From Halomonas sp. (GTDB taxonomy: Bacteria > Pseudomonadota > Gammaproteobacteria > Pseudomonadales > Halomonadaceae), in the NCBI GenBank assembly GCA_003553625.1, contig PWEV01000283.1, positions 1 to 36,085 of the forward strand: DNA of 36,085 nt, written 5' to 3'. The number at the start of each line of letters is the position of its first letter. Positions within the stretch are counted from its first letter, which is position 1. The translations under genes and the position numbers were made by a program. Of the stretch, positions 13,095 through 21,341 are shown piece after piece. Below the pieces are notes generated by a model. That model ran no database searches, was not told where the DNA came from, and saw nothing but the letters and a program-made list of their open reading frames with translations.

Positions 13095-14576
13095 TCATGC
13101 GAGTTCTCGGAACTCCTTATCGAAACGCTTGGCCTGCTTCTTGGAGACTCCGCCGAGCACCTCGATGGCGTGGCGCAGTCGCGCCCGGGTCATGTCGGAG
13201 CCGAGGATCGCCATGGCATCCATCACCGAAGTGCTGGCGGTGGAGCCGGTGATGGCAATGAACACCGGGGCCAGGAACTCCTTCATCTTCAGATCGAAGT
13301 GGCCGGCAAGACCCTTCACTTCGACCAGAAGCGCCTCCTTGTGCCAGGCCGGCACGACTTCGAAGCGCCACACCAGGAACTGCAGCAACCTGAGCAGGTC
13401 CTCACGGCCCAGCTTGACGGCATCGAAGCTCTCCTCGGTGATGCGCGGCAGGCCCGAAAAGAAATGACCGGCAAGCGGCACGACCTCGGATAGGGTCTCC
13501 ACCCGCGGACGCACCTGAGGCAGTATCTCCTTCACGTAACGCTCGTTGAAGGCCCACTCCATCAGCGCCTTGAGAAAGGCATCGTCGTCGAGCTCCTCGC
13601 GGATATAGATGCCGTTGAGCCAGGTAAGCTTCTCCAGATCGAACACCGGCCCGCCCAGCGACACGCGCTGGATGTCGAAGTGGGCCATCATCTCATCGAG
13701 ACTGAACTTCTCGCGCTCGTCGGGCATCGACCAGCCCATGCGGCCCAGATAGTTGATCACCGCCTGGGGCAGGTAGCCCATGCGCCGGTAGTAGTTGATC
13801 GACGTGGGATTCTTGCGCTTGGAGAGCTTCGACTTGTCCGGATTGCGCAGCAGCGGCATGTGGCAGAGCTCGGGCATCTCCCAGCCGAAATACTCGTAGA
13901 GCAGCTGGTGCTTGGGCGCCGAGTTGATCCACTCCTCGCCGCGCAGCACGTGAGTGATGCCCATCAGGTGGTCGTCGACCACGTTGGCCAGGTGGTAGGT
14001 GGGCATACCGTCTGACTTGAGCAGGATCTGGGCGTCCACCTGGGCCCAGTCCACCTCGATCCTTCCGCGCAACATGTCGTGGATCACGCAGGTGCCCCCG
14101 ACGGGTACCGCCATGCGCACCACATGAGGCCACGCCTCGCGCTCACGGCGGGCCTGCTCTTCGGCGGGCAGGGCCAGGTCGGCGGGCTTGAGCGCCAGCT
14201 GCATGCCGGCGTCCTTGCGAGCCTCGCGAAGCTCGTCCAGCTCCTCGCTGGTCCGGTAGCACTTGAAGGCGTGCCCCGCCTCGATCAGTTGACGGGCGTA
14301 CTCGGCGTAGATGTCGCCGCGTTCGCTCTGGCGGTAGGGGCCATGGGGCCCCCCAACATCGGGCCCCTCGTCCCAGTCGAGGCCCAGCCAGCGCAGCGAG
14401 TCGAGAATCATCAGTTCCGACTCGGGCGTCGAACGTACCCGGTCGGTATCCTCGATACGCAGGATGAACTGGCCGCCGTGCTGACGGGCGAAGCAGAGAT
14501 TGAAGAGCGCAATGTAGGCGGTGCCGACGTGGGGATCGCCGGTCGGTGACGGCGCGATACGCGTGCGTACGGTCAT
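13095..14576 (-). CDS. gltX: glutamyl-tRNA synthetase
   Basis: The 493-residue class I synthetase attaches glutamate to tRNA-Glu. The HIGH-type motif is PTGDPHVG (residues 11-18) and the KMSKS-type motif is KLSKR (250-254). [17 protein letters not shown] and the IEDTDRVRS region are characteristic of bacterial GluRS. The length is slightly above the E. coli protein (471). It is transcribed toward tRNA-Ala and tRNA-Glu. A non-discriminating enzyme cannot be excluded from sequence alone. Confidence 0.96.
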   Translation of the reverse strand: MTVRTRIAPSPTGDPHVGTAYIALFNLCFARQHGGQFILRIEDTDRVRSTPESELMILDSLRWLGLDWDEGPDVGGPHGPYRQSERGDIYAEYARQLIEAGHAFKCYRTSEELDELREARKDAGMQLALKPADLALPAEEQARREREAWPHVVRMAVPVGGTCVIHDMLRGRIEVDWAQVDAQILLKSDGMPTYHLANVVDDHLMGITHVLRGEEWINSAPKHQLLYEYFGWEMPELCHMPLLRNPDKSKLSKRKNPTSINYYRRMGYLPQAVINYLGRMGWSMPDEREKFSLDEMMAHFDIQRVSLGGPVFDLEKLTWLNGIYIREELDDDAFLKALMEWAFNERYVKEILPQVRPRVETLSEVVPLAGHFFSGLPRITEESFDAVKLGREDLLRLLQFLVWRFEVVPAWHKEALLVEVKGLAGHFDLKMKEFLAPVFIAITGSTASTSVMDAMAILGSDMTRARLRHAIEVLGGVSKKQAKRFDKEFRELA

Positions 14577-14618
14577 GTCGTTGCGGTGTCCCGGATCCGA
14601 TGGTGGATGAATGGGCGC

Positions 14619-14624
14619 ATTATA
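14619..14624 (-). promoter_or_regulatory. -10 element of a likely gltX promoter
   Basis: A perfect minus-strand TATAAT lies 42 bp before the gltX start codon. No good -35 hexamer is present at 16-18 bp, so the promoter is probable but weak or activator-dependent. Confidence 0.45.
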
Positions 14625-14720
14625 CGCACCTGTCGCCGCCTCGGCAGCCGTCGCGGGGAATCATCCAACGGGTTCGGGGTCAATGACAGGCCACTCGATC
14701 CAACAAATCTGGAGAGCACA

Positions 14721-15464
14721 ATGCTTGCGCAACTTCCCGAGGGCTTTACCACCCTTGTCACCGGTGCCGGTGGCGGCATCGGCCACGCGGTGGTGGACGC
14801 GCTACTGGCCAGCCCCAGGCCGGGACGGGTGATCGGCGTCAGCAGGCAGACGGGCACCCGTCCGAGCGATGACCGCTTCGAAGCGCTGAACGCCGACCTC
14901 ACCACCCCAGAGGGGCTCGAGACGCTGGTCTCCTACCTCGACGGAACGACGCTTCACCTGACCTTCAACGCCATCGGCATGCTCCATGAAGAGACGCTGG
15001 GCATACACCCGGAAAAGCGGCTCGACGACCTGGATCCCGAAGCCCTGGCACGACTGTTCCATATCAACGCCACGACGCCCGCCATGTTGCTGAAGGCCCT
15101 GCAACCAAGCCTCAAGGGCCGACACCCGGGGGTGGTCGCCAGTCTCTCGGCCCGGGTCGGGTCCATCGAGGACAACCGGCTGGGAGGCTGGTATGCCTAC
15201 CGCGCCAGCAAGGCGGCTCACAACATGCTGATGAGAACCGCCGCCGTGGAACTTCGCAGGCTCAACTCGAACCTCGCCGTGGCCTGCCTGCATCCCGGGA
15301 CCACAGACACTCCCCTCTCGCGCCCCTTTCAGGCTCGCGTGCCGGAAGGCAAGCTGTTCACCCCTGCCTTCGTGGCGGAACAGCTGCTGAAGGTGCTGGA
15401 GCAGTGCCGGCCAGGAGAAGGCGCCAGCTTCCATGATTGGGCCGGCGATCCCGTGGCCTGGTAA
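14721..15464 (+). CDS. short-chain dehydrogenase/reductase (SDR) family oxidoreductase
   Basis: The 247-residue protein has the SDR cofactor motif TGAGGGIG (14-21), the NAIG segment (83-86) in place of NNAG, and the catalytic Ser143, Tyr160 and Lys164 (YRASK). The overall pattern, including LSARVGSIEDN and the C-terminal LHPGTTDTPLS, resembles the CsgA/C-factor-like group of SDRs. The frame is open upstream, but ATG at 14721 is preceded by GGAGAG and starts just before the Rossmann fold. The gene is divergent from gltX and ends in a clear terminator. Its substrate is unknown. Confidence 0.85.
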   Translation: MLAQLPEGFTTLVTGAGGGIGHAVVDALLASPRPGRVIGVSRQTGTRPSDDRFEALNADLTTPEGLETLVSYLDGTTLHLTFNAIGMLHEETLGIHPEKRLDDLDPEALARLFHINATTPAMLLKALQPSLKGRHPGVVASLSARVGSIEDNRLGGWYAYRASKAAHNMLMRTAAVELRRLNSNLAVACLHPGTTDTPLSRPFQARVPEGKLFTPAFVAEQLLKVLEQCRPGEGASFHDWAGDPVAW

Positions 15465-15509
15465 CCGTCATAAGCGGCTAATCAACGTTGATGCACGATA
15501 TTGCGCAGC

Positions 15510-15544
15510 CGCAAAGGATCCCGGATGATCCTCTGCGACTTTTT
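15510..15544 (+). terminator. intrinsic terminator after the SDR gene
   Basis: Arms 15510-15520 and 15527-15537 pair over 11 positions with one A/C mismatch and are followed by ACTTTTT. The T-tract runs directly into TATAAT (15544-15549), which could be the -10 element of the next gene, though no fitting -35 is seen. Confidence 0.75.
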
Positions 15545-15588
15545 ATAATATTCAGATAACACAGCACACGCGACAACAGGATGGAGAG

Positions 15589-16194
15589 ATGGATTCATTA
15601 GGCCCGCGCATCAAGGAGCTCCGGCTGGAGGCCAACCTGAACAAGGCAGCCCTGGCCCGTCGGGTCGGGGTCTCCGATGTGACCATCTCCTACTGGGAGT
15701 CGGGTGCCATTCGTCAGATCGGCCATGAGCGGCTGGTGGCCCTGGCCCAGGCGCTGGATTGTCCGCTGTCGAGGCTTCTGGAGGGTGGCCGCGAGCATCA
15801 CCCAGCCCCCCTGATCTTGAGACGTCAGCCGCCCGCGCCCTGGCAGAATTCCACCGCCGGAGGCATCGAGATTCCCACGGCTCTCCTGTCAGCCACGCTG
15901 CGGCAGGACCCGCAGTGGCACAAGGAGTGCTATCTCCTGACCCCGGCGCCGGGTGATACCTTCGATTTTCTGACTGATAACGACCTGATCGCCGTGGCCC
16001 CCACCGAGCGCTTTCGCCAGCCCGGCCTCTATCTGGTGGAAGAGGACGAGCGACTCCGCGTTCGCCGTGTCTCCCGAGGAGACGATGGATCATTGCGGTT
16101 CAGCAAACAGCATGATGATACCTCCTACGCGGCCGACCCCGACAGCCGGCTGCTGGGCATGCTGCTGGCCCGCTGGCAGGCCTCGGCGCTCTGA
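15589..16194 (+). CDS. XRE-family transcriptional regulator with degenerate S24/LexA-like C-domain
   Basis: The 201-residue protein starts with a Cro/CI-type helix-turn-helix (about residues 5-62; NKAALARRVGVSDVTISYWESG). A linker and a C-terminal half then resemble the S24 peptidase fold of CI/LexA repressors. In autocleaving members a GDSM-type motif supplies the Ser and a later Lys completes the dyad. Here the matching stretch reads PGDTFDFLTDNDL (121-133), with Thr124 in the Ser position, and the later strand is RLRVRRVSR with Arg instead of Lys. Self-cleavage is therefore unlikely. The ribosome site is GGAGAG. No phage genes are nearby, so it appears to be a chromosomal regulator with unknown targets. 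Confidence 0.8.
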   Translation: MDSLGPRIKELRLEANLNKAALARRVGVSDVTISYWESGAIRQIGHERLVALAQALDCPLSRLLEGGREHHPAPLILRRQPPAPWQNSTAGGIEIPTALLSATLRQDPQWHKECYLLTPAPGDTFDFLTDNDLIAVAPTERFRQPGLYLVEEDERLRVRRVSRGDDGSLRFSKQHDDTSYAADPDSRLLGMLLARWQASAL

Positions 16195-16199
16195 GGCAT

Positions 16200-16218
16200 C
16201 GCGGGCACCCTGCCCGCG
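16200..16218. terminator. short hairpin between convergent genes
   Basis: CGCGGGCA (16200-16207) pairs with TGCCCGCG (16211-16218) around a 3-nt loop, between the XRE regulator and the convergent lipoprotein gene. No T-tract is present. Confidence 0.35.
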
Positions 16219-16251
16219 CCGCTGGCTCTCAGGCGCTTTTCGCCCCCGCTG

Positions 16252-16833
16252 CTATTCGACACCCAACACCTCGACGTTATCATGGGTACGGCGAGGTTCA
16301 CTGCCGATCAGGAAACGACGCGAGGCGCTTGCGACCTGCCCCAGACCGTGACGCGAGGTGCTCACCAGCGGGCCACTCAGGTGCTCGCCCTGCTCCCCGA
16401 TCCGTGCGCGAACTTCCCTGGGCTGCACGGTGGCCTCGGAGAGGTTCACTGTGATGGCATAGCCGCCGTCCGGAAGGCCGCTGCCCGAACCGAAGGGGCC
16501 TGCCTGGAAGCGGCCTTCCGATAGCGTCGTGCGCTCCTGCCAACGAACTCCGCTCAGCTCTCGCTGGACCACCACCTGCAGTCGGGTGTTATCCGGCAGG
16601 TTGCTCTCCCCTTCCACCAGCAGGCGCCGGTCACTGCCGAGGCTGACCATAAATTCGATCGCTACCGGCTCGTCGAAGGGCTCCACCGTGGGCTCGGGCT
16701 CGGCGGGGGGAGATGGCTGGGCGACCGGCTCTGGCTCGTCCGACACTTCCCCGGTCTCATTACCGTTCCCACCGCAACCCGCCAACAGTACCAGCATCAC
16801 GCCAAGGCCCAACCATCGATACCACACGTTCAT
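16252..16833 (-). CDS. putative lipoprotein of unknown function
   Basis: The 193-residue product starts MNVWYRWLGLGVMLVLLAGC, a type II signal peptide with lipobox LLAGC and lipidated Cys20. Gly follows the Cys, so outer-membrane sorting is expected. A Pro/Glu-rich linker (about 30-68) leads into a beta-rich domain (FMVSLGSDRRLLVEGESNLP onward) that looks like a small immunoglobulin-like fold, but no family was recognised. ATG at 16833 has a GGAGG site 7 bp upstream; the longer frame to 16875 would spoil the signal peptide. It follows the DksA-like gene in the same direction after a 72-bp gap. Confidence 0.75.
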   Translation of the reverse strand: MNVWYRWLGLGVMLVLLAGCGGNGNETGEVSDEPEPVAQPSPPAEPEPTVEPFDEPVAIEFMVSLGSDRRLLVEGESNLPDNTRLQVVVQRELSGVRWQERTTLSEGRFQAGPFGSGSGLPDGGYAITVNLSEATVQPREVRARIGEQGEHLSGPLVSTSRHGLGQVASASRRFLIGSEPRRTHDNVEVLGVE

Positions 16834-16905
16834 GCATGACCTCCGAAGCGATGATTCCTGACTCAAGGCTATCACCGCCCCAGGCTACCCGTCCTGTTCT
16901 GTCAC

Positions 16906-17229
16906 TCAACGTAGCTCGGCACAGTGTCGGCAGAGCGTGGTGAAGGGCACGGCGCCGAGACGCTCGGGGGCGATCGGTTCCTCGCAGGCCTCGCAGACAT
17001 CCCCCTCGCCGGCATCGATCCGCGCCAGGGCGTGCATCACCTGACGCAACTCTTCCTCCGCCTCTCTTTCCAGGGCGTCGACAACCTCGTCATTCTGCAA
17101 CTCGATGGCCTGCTCCTCCATGTCCTTGTCCAGCGGTCCACCGCGCTGCTCCTTGTGGGCCCTGTATCGCTCGATCCGTTCGATCAGGTCGACCTGCAAT
17201 CCCTCCAGCACTCCTTTCCGGTCTGCCAT
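16906..17229 (-). CDS. DksA/TraR-type C4 zinc-finger protein
   Basis: This 107-residue protein has an acidic helical N-terminal part (about 1-72) and a C-terminal C4 zinc finger with Cys79, Cys82, Cys100 and Cys103 (CEAC...CRHC). Family members bind the RNA polymerase secondary channel and alter promoter choice, in DksA together with ppGpp. At 107 residues it is shorter than DksA (151), and it seems to lack the DxxDxA tip of DksA. It may thus be a TraR/YbiI-like paralogue with a different role. GAGGAGG precedes the ATG. Confidence 0.8.
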   Translation of the reverse strand: MADRKGVLEGLQVDLIERIERYRAHKEQRGGPLDKDMEEQAIELQNDEVVDALEREAEEELRQVMHALARIDAGEGDVCEACEEPIAPERLGAVPFTTLCRHCAELR

Positions 17230-17472
17230 GATCCCCCCTCCTCTCGTCGTGGGATGGCCGGCAGCGTCCTGGCGGCGCTGCCCTGCCCTACTTCATAGCA
17301 CATCCCCGCTCTGGCCGACCCCGGTGCAGGTCAAGCCTCGGCCTGTTCAACGATGGTGGAGCGCAGGGAACGGCGCCCACCGCGCGGCATTTTCCTCTAC
17401 ACTGCTGCCCCTGGTGCCTGAGTCCAGGGCGTTATGTCAGGCGTCACATGAACCCGTAAAAGGAGTAGGGCA

Positions 17473-18279
17473 TTGGATCCCATCTGGTGGTTGGCCTACC
17501 TGGCCCTGGGAGGCTTCGTCGGCCTCATGGCAGGACTGCTCGGCATCGGCGGCGGCGGGATCATGGTCCCGATCCTCACCTCGCTGTTCGTGATCCAGGG
17601 TGTTCCCCACGAGCATATCGCCCATCTGGCGCTGGGCACCGCCATGGCGGCCATCGTGCCGTCGGCCTCGGCCAGCCTCTGGTCGCACCATCGGCATGGC
17701 GCGGTGCGCTGGCACATCGTGCGCCACATCACCCCCGCCATCCTCGCCGGTACCTTCCTGGCGACCTTCATCGCCGCCCTGATCCCCACCCGAGGCCTCG
17801 CGGTGTTCTTCGCCGCCTTCATGGTATTGATGTCGCTGCAGATGCTCGCCAACCTGAAACCCAAGCCGACTCGCACCCTGCCGGGCGCGATTGGCCTGTC
17901 CGGTGCGGGGCTCGGCATCGGCGGCATCTCCGCGCTGGTGGCCATCGGCGGCGGCTCGCTCACCGTGCCCTTCCTGACCTGGTGCAACGTCCGCTTGCCC
18001 CACGCCATTGGCACCTCGGCCGCGGTGGGGCTGCCGATCGCCCTGGCCGGGGCGCTCGGCTACCTCATCAACGGCTGGGGAACCGTCGGACTGCCGGATG
18101 CCGCCTGGGGCTATGTCTACCTGCCCGCCCTGCTGATCATGGCCCCGTTCAGCATCCTCACCGCGCCCATCGGCGCCAGGCTCGCGCACCGCCTGCCGGT
18201 GGGGATCCTCAAGCGGGTGTTCGCGTTCATGCTGATGGCCCTGGCGCTGCAGATGCTCTACACGGTGTTCACCGTCTGA
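17473..18279 (+). CDS. TauE/SafE (TSUP) family membrane permease, putative sulfite/organosulfonate exporter
   Basis: The 268-residue inner-membrane protein contains about eight hydrophobic segments and two pseudo-repeats, GLLGIGGGGIMVPIL (21-35) and a second GISALVAIGGGSLTVPFL in the C-terminal half, the signature of the TSUP family. The start is TTG at 17473 preceded by AGGAG; the frame has no ATG before the first membrane helix. The substrate is unknown: family members move sulfite, sulfolactate, sulfoacetate and related anions. No sulfur-metabolism gene lies next to it. Confidence 0.85.
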   Translation: MDPIWWLAYLALGGFVGLMAGLLGIGGGGIMVPILTSLFVIQGVPHEHIAHLALGTAMAAIVPSASASLWSHHRHGAVRWHIVRHITPAILAGTFLATFIAALIPTRGLAVFFAAFMVLMSLQMLANLKPKPTRTLPGAIGLSGAGLGIGGISALVAIGGGSLTVPFLTWCNVRLPHAIGTSAAVGLPIALAGALGYLINGWGTVGLPDAAWGYVYLPALLIMAPFSILTAPIGARLAHRLPVGILKRVFAFMLMALALQMLYTVFTV

Positions 18280-18333
18280 GACCCGACCGATGATCCATGC
18301 CGGCTCTCGATATCCCTCGCCAGAGGCTGCCCG

Positions 18334-18573
18334 TCAGGTCATGCCGAGGGCCGCATAGCCCTCCTCGGTCAGCGTCAGGGTCTCGCCACCGCCCGAGCCG
18401 GCATGGGGGGTCACGGTGATCAGACCCATTTGTTCCAGGACCACGATTTCCTCGAGCAGCGCCGGGAGCAGCGCGTCCTCGTCGGAATGACCGAAGGGTG
18501 AGGAGAGCACCCCGCCATGCTGCAGCACGCGGCTCAGCAGCTCCAACTGGTGGTCGGTGAGGTCGTGAGGCAT
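18334..18573 (-). CDS. small conserved-looking protein of unknown function
   Basis: A 79-residue product beginning MPHDLTDHQLELLSRVLQHG. It is mainly helical with a Gly-rich segment (GSGGGETLTLTEEGYAAL) near the end, which resembles the wing and last helix of a winged-helix domain. That is inference only. ATG at 18573 has AAGGAG six bases upstream, better than the TTG at 18588 that also opens the frame. No family was recognised. Confidence 0.6.
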   Translation of the reverse strand: MPHDLTDHQLELLSRVLQHGGVLSSPFGHSDEDALLPALLEEIVVLEQMGLITVTPHAGSGGGETLTLTEEGYAALGMT

Positions 18574-18841
18574 GACCGTCTCCTTCAAGGCAATGTTCCA
18601 GAATTAGCGCCGGTTGGGGCTTGAAGCGTTTTTTAACGGGCGCACAAGCGGATTATGGCACGAACCCCACCCTGCGCTGCCTTAACTGCCGGGCCGCCGA
18701 GTCCATCGGGCTCCACGATCTGTAGCCGTCGCCTTCGCCGGGGCCGGCCAGGAGCGCACGGAGGCGACGGCGTCGACACGGGCAACCCGTGACGGGGGCT
18801 GATAGAATGTACGTCTTCCCCGACCAACCCCGTGATGCCCG

Positions 18842-19834
18842 ATGCCCCAGCTCGACCGTACCTTTTCCGTGGCGCCGATGATGGACTGGACGACCCGCGA
18901 CTACCGCGCATTCGCCCGCACCCTGACGCACCGTGCGCTGCTCTATACCGAGATGGTCACCACCGGTGCCATCCTGCACGGTAGCCCGCGGGAGCGCTTC
19001 CTGGGCTTCGACGAGGTGGAGCACCCGCTCGCCCTGCAGCTGGGCGGCAGCGATCCCGGCGAGCTGGCCGAGTGCGCGGCCATCGCCGAGGCCTGGGGCC
19101 ATGACGAGGTCAACCTGAACGTGGGCTGCCCCAGCGACCGAGTGCAGAACAACCTGATCGGCGCCTGCCTGATGGGCCATCCGGAGAAGGTCGCCGCCGC
19201 GGTGCGGGCCATGCGCGAGGCGGTCTCCATCCCGGTCACCGTGAAGTGCCGCATCGGCATCGATGACCAGGACGAGGACGCCGACCTTACGCGTTTCATC
19301 GCCACCGTGGCCGACGCCGGCTGCGATACCTTCATCGTGCACGCCCGCAAGGCCTGGCTCCAGGGCCTCTCCCCCAAGGAGAATCGCGATATCCCGCCGC
19401 TGAACTACCCCCGGGTGCACCGCCTCAAGGCGAGTCGCCCGGAGCTGCATATCGGCATCAACGGCGGCATCAAGACCCTCGACGAGGGCCGCGCGCAGCT
19501 CGAACACGTGGACAGCGTGATGGTAGGCCGCGAGGCCTACCAGAACCCCTGGCTGCTGGCCGGGGTGGATGCGGCCTTCTACGGCGAGCCGGGGCCGGCG
19601 ACCAGCCGCCACGCGGCAGCACGGGCCTTTCGCCCCTACATCGCCCGCCGCCTCGAGCAAGGCGCCAAGCTCAACCATATCACCCGCCACCTGCTGGGCC
19701 TGTTCCAGGGCCAGCCTGGGGGGCGTCGCTTTCGCCGCCACCTCTCCGAGAACGGCCACCTGGACGGCGCCTGCCTGCGCGTCTTCGACGACGCCCTGAG
19801 CCTGGTCCCGGAACGTGAGACCGCACCGGCCTGA
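18842..19834 (+). CDS. dusA: tRNA-dihydrouridine(20/20a) synthase
   Basis: The 330-residue FMN/NADPH enzyme reduces U20/U20a in the D-loop of tRNAs. It starts with SVAPMMDWTTRDYRAFAR, has the catalytic Cys96 in NLNVGCPSDRVQNN, the FMN-phosphate region INGGIKTLDEG and VMVGREAYQNPWL, and ends with the helical tRNA-binding domain (ITRHLLGLFQGQPGGRRFRRHL). The NVGCPSDRVQ stretch and HARKAWLQGLSPKENR distinguish DusA from DusB and DusC. A TAGAAT (18803-18808) may be the -10 element, but no -35 is convincing. Confidence 0.93.
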   Translation: MPQLDRTFSVAPMMDWTTRDYRAFARTLTHRALLYTEMVTTGAILHGSPRERFLGFDEVEHPLALQLGGSDPGELAECAAIAEAWGHDEVNLNVGCPSDRVQNNLIGACLMGHPEKVAAAVRAMREAVSIPVTVKCRIGIDDQDEDADLTRFIATVADAGCDTFIVHARKAWLQGLSPKENRDIPPLNYPRVHRLKASRPELHIGINGGIKTLDEGRAQLEHVDSVMVGREAYQNPWLLAGVDAAFYGEPGPATSRHAAARAFRPYIARRLEQGAKLNHITRHLLGLFQGQPGGRRFRRHLSENGHLDGACLRVFDDALSLVPERETAPA

Positions 19835-19871
19835 ACCGGCCTGGTCTGGAAACCACGCAGGGGTGAAAACG

Positions 19872-19898
19872 CGACCGGGGCCATGTTGGCCCCGGTCG
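19872..19898 (-). terminator. bidirectional hairpin between dusA and the aminotransferase gene
   Basis: An 11-bp perfect stem (19872-19882 and 19888-19898) with a 5-nt loop lies between the convergent genes. On the minus strand it is followed by CGTTTTC, so it most likely terminates the aminotransferase transcript. Confidence 0.65.
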
Positions 19899-19952
19899 TC
19901 GTCCGGAAAAATGGTCGGAACGAATCTCGCCAGTCCGGCGGTGAGATCCGTA

Positions 19953-21329
19953 TCAATCGAGTCGGTCCAGCACTCCCCCCACCGCATCGAAGAGCCGCTC
20001 CAGCTCCGCCTCGGAGCTGCCGAAGGGCGGACCAAACTGCAGGGTGTCGCCACCGTAGCGCACGTAGAAGCCCGCCTCCCACAGCGCCAGGTGGGCATCC
20101 CGCGGGCGGATGGTGGGGTCACCCTCCCGTGGCGCCAGTTGAATGGCGCCGGCCAAACCGTAGTTGCGGATGTCCACCACCCAGGGCCGGCCCTTCAACG
20201 CATGCAGCTTCGCCTCGAAGGCCGGAGCGATGGCGCGGACCTGGGCCGGGAAGTCCTCGCGCTCGAACAGCTCAAGTGCCGCCAGGGCCGCCGCACAGGC
20301 CACCGGATGACCGCTGTAGGTGTAGCCGTGGGGGAACTCGATGGCGTGCCTGGGCCCGCCGGCGTGCATGAAGGTGTCGAAGATCTCGCCGGAGGCGACC
20401 ACCGCCCCCATGGGCAGCGCACCGTTGGTGAGCTGCTTGGCGAGGGTCATCATGTCGGGCACCACGCCGAAGGCCTCCGCGCCGGTTCGCGCGCCGCTGC
20501 GCCCGAAGGCGGTGATCACCTCGTCGAAGATCAGCAGGATGTCATGGGCGTCGCAGATCGCCCGCAGCCGCTCGAGATACCCCTTCGGCGGCACGATCAC
20601 GCCCGCGGAGCCGGACATCGGCTCGACGATCACCGCGGCGATGCTGGAGGCGTCGTGCAGGGCGATCTGCTCCAGCAGCGCATCGGCCAGCTCGGCGCCC
20701 GTCTCGGCCTGACCCCGCGTGAAGGCCAGCTTCGGCTGCAGGGTGTGGGGAAGATGGGTGACGTCCATCAGCTGGCCGTAGTGCTTGCGGTTGCCGCCGA
20801 TTCCGCCAAGGCTGGTGCCGCCCACGTTGACGCCGTGGTAGCCCTTGGCGCGGCCGATCATGCGGGTCTTTTCGGGGCGCCCCTTCAGCCGCCAGTAGGC
20901 CTTGGCCATCTTCACGGCGGTGTCGGCGGATTCGGAGCCGGAGTCGGTGAAGAAGACGTGGTCGAGCCCCGTCGGGGTCAGGCTAGCCACCTTTTCGGCG
21001 AGCTTGAAGGCCAGCGGGTGGGACACCTGGAAGCACGGCGCGTAGTCGAGGGTGCCGAGCTGTTTCGACACCGCCTGCTGAATCTCGACCCGGTTGTGTC
21101 CCGCCCCGCAGGTCCATAGCCCCGAGAGGGAGTCGAACAGCCGCCGACCGCGATCATCGATGAAGTAGCGCCCCTCCGCCCCGGTGATCACCCGCGGATT
21201 GGCGTGGAAGTCACGGTTGGCGCTGAATGGCATCCAGTAGTGGTGATTGAGCTCACCCGCCCGACCGCTGTCGGAGCGCTGACCTTCCTCCTGCTGACCT
21301 TCATCCTGTTGGTGGCTGAGATCGAACAT
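19953..21329 (-). CDS. class III PLP-dependent aminotransferase (omega-amino acid:pyruvate type)
   Basis: The 458-residue enzyme has the fold-type I class III pattern: YWMPFSANRDFHANPR and GLWTCGAGHNR near the start, the PLP phosphate region SGSESADTAVKMA (130-142), Asp269 in LIFDEVI and the Schiff-base Lys298 in MTLAKQLTNG. The N-terminus resembles omega-amino acid:pyruvate transaminases, which use beta-alanine, 4-aminobutyrate or similar amines. ATG at 21329 has AGGAG ahead. It is 12 bp after the desuccinylase-family gene, so the two probably act in one pathway: deacylation of an N-acyl amino compound, then transamination. The true substrate is open. Confidence 0.88.
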   Translation of the reverse strand: MFDLSHQQDEGQQEEGQRSDSGRAGELNHHYWMPFSANRDFHANPRVITGAEGRYFIDDRGRRLFDSLSGLWTCGAGHNRVEIQQAVSKQLGTLDYAPCFQVSHPLAFKLAEKVASLTPTGLDHVFFTDSGSESADTAVKMAKAYWRLKGRPEKTRMIGRAKGYHGVNVGGTSLGGIGGNRKHYGQLMDVTHLPHTLQPKLAFTRGQAETGAELADALLEQIALHDASSIAAVIVEPMSGSAGVIVPPKGYLERLRAICDAHDILLIFDEVITAFGRSGARTGAEAFGVVPDMMTLAKQLTNGALPMGAVVASGEIFDTFMHAGGPRHAIEFPHGYTYSGHPVACAAALAALELFEREDFPAQVRAIAPAFEAKLHALKGRPWVVDIRNYGLAGAIQLAPREGDPTIRPRDAHLALWEAGFYVRYGGDTLQFGPPFGSSEAELERLFDAVGGVLDRLD

Positions 21330-21341
21330 GCTGATATCTCC

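Noticed and set aside
17398..17403. TACACT as a -10 element for the TauE/SafE gene
   Set aside because: No usable -35 lies 16-18 bp upstream and the match is weak, so no promoter was called.
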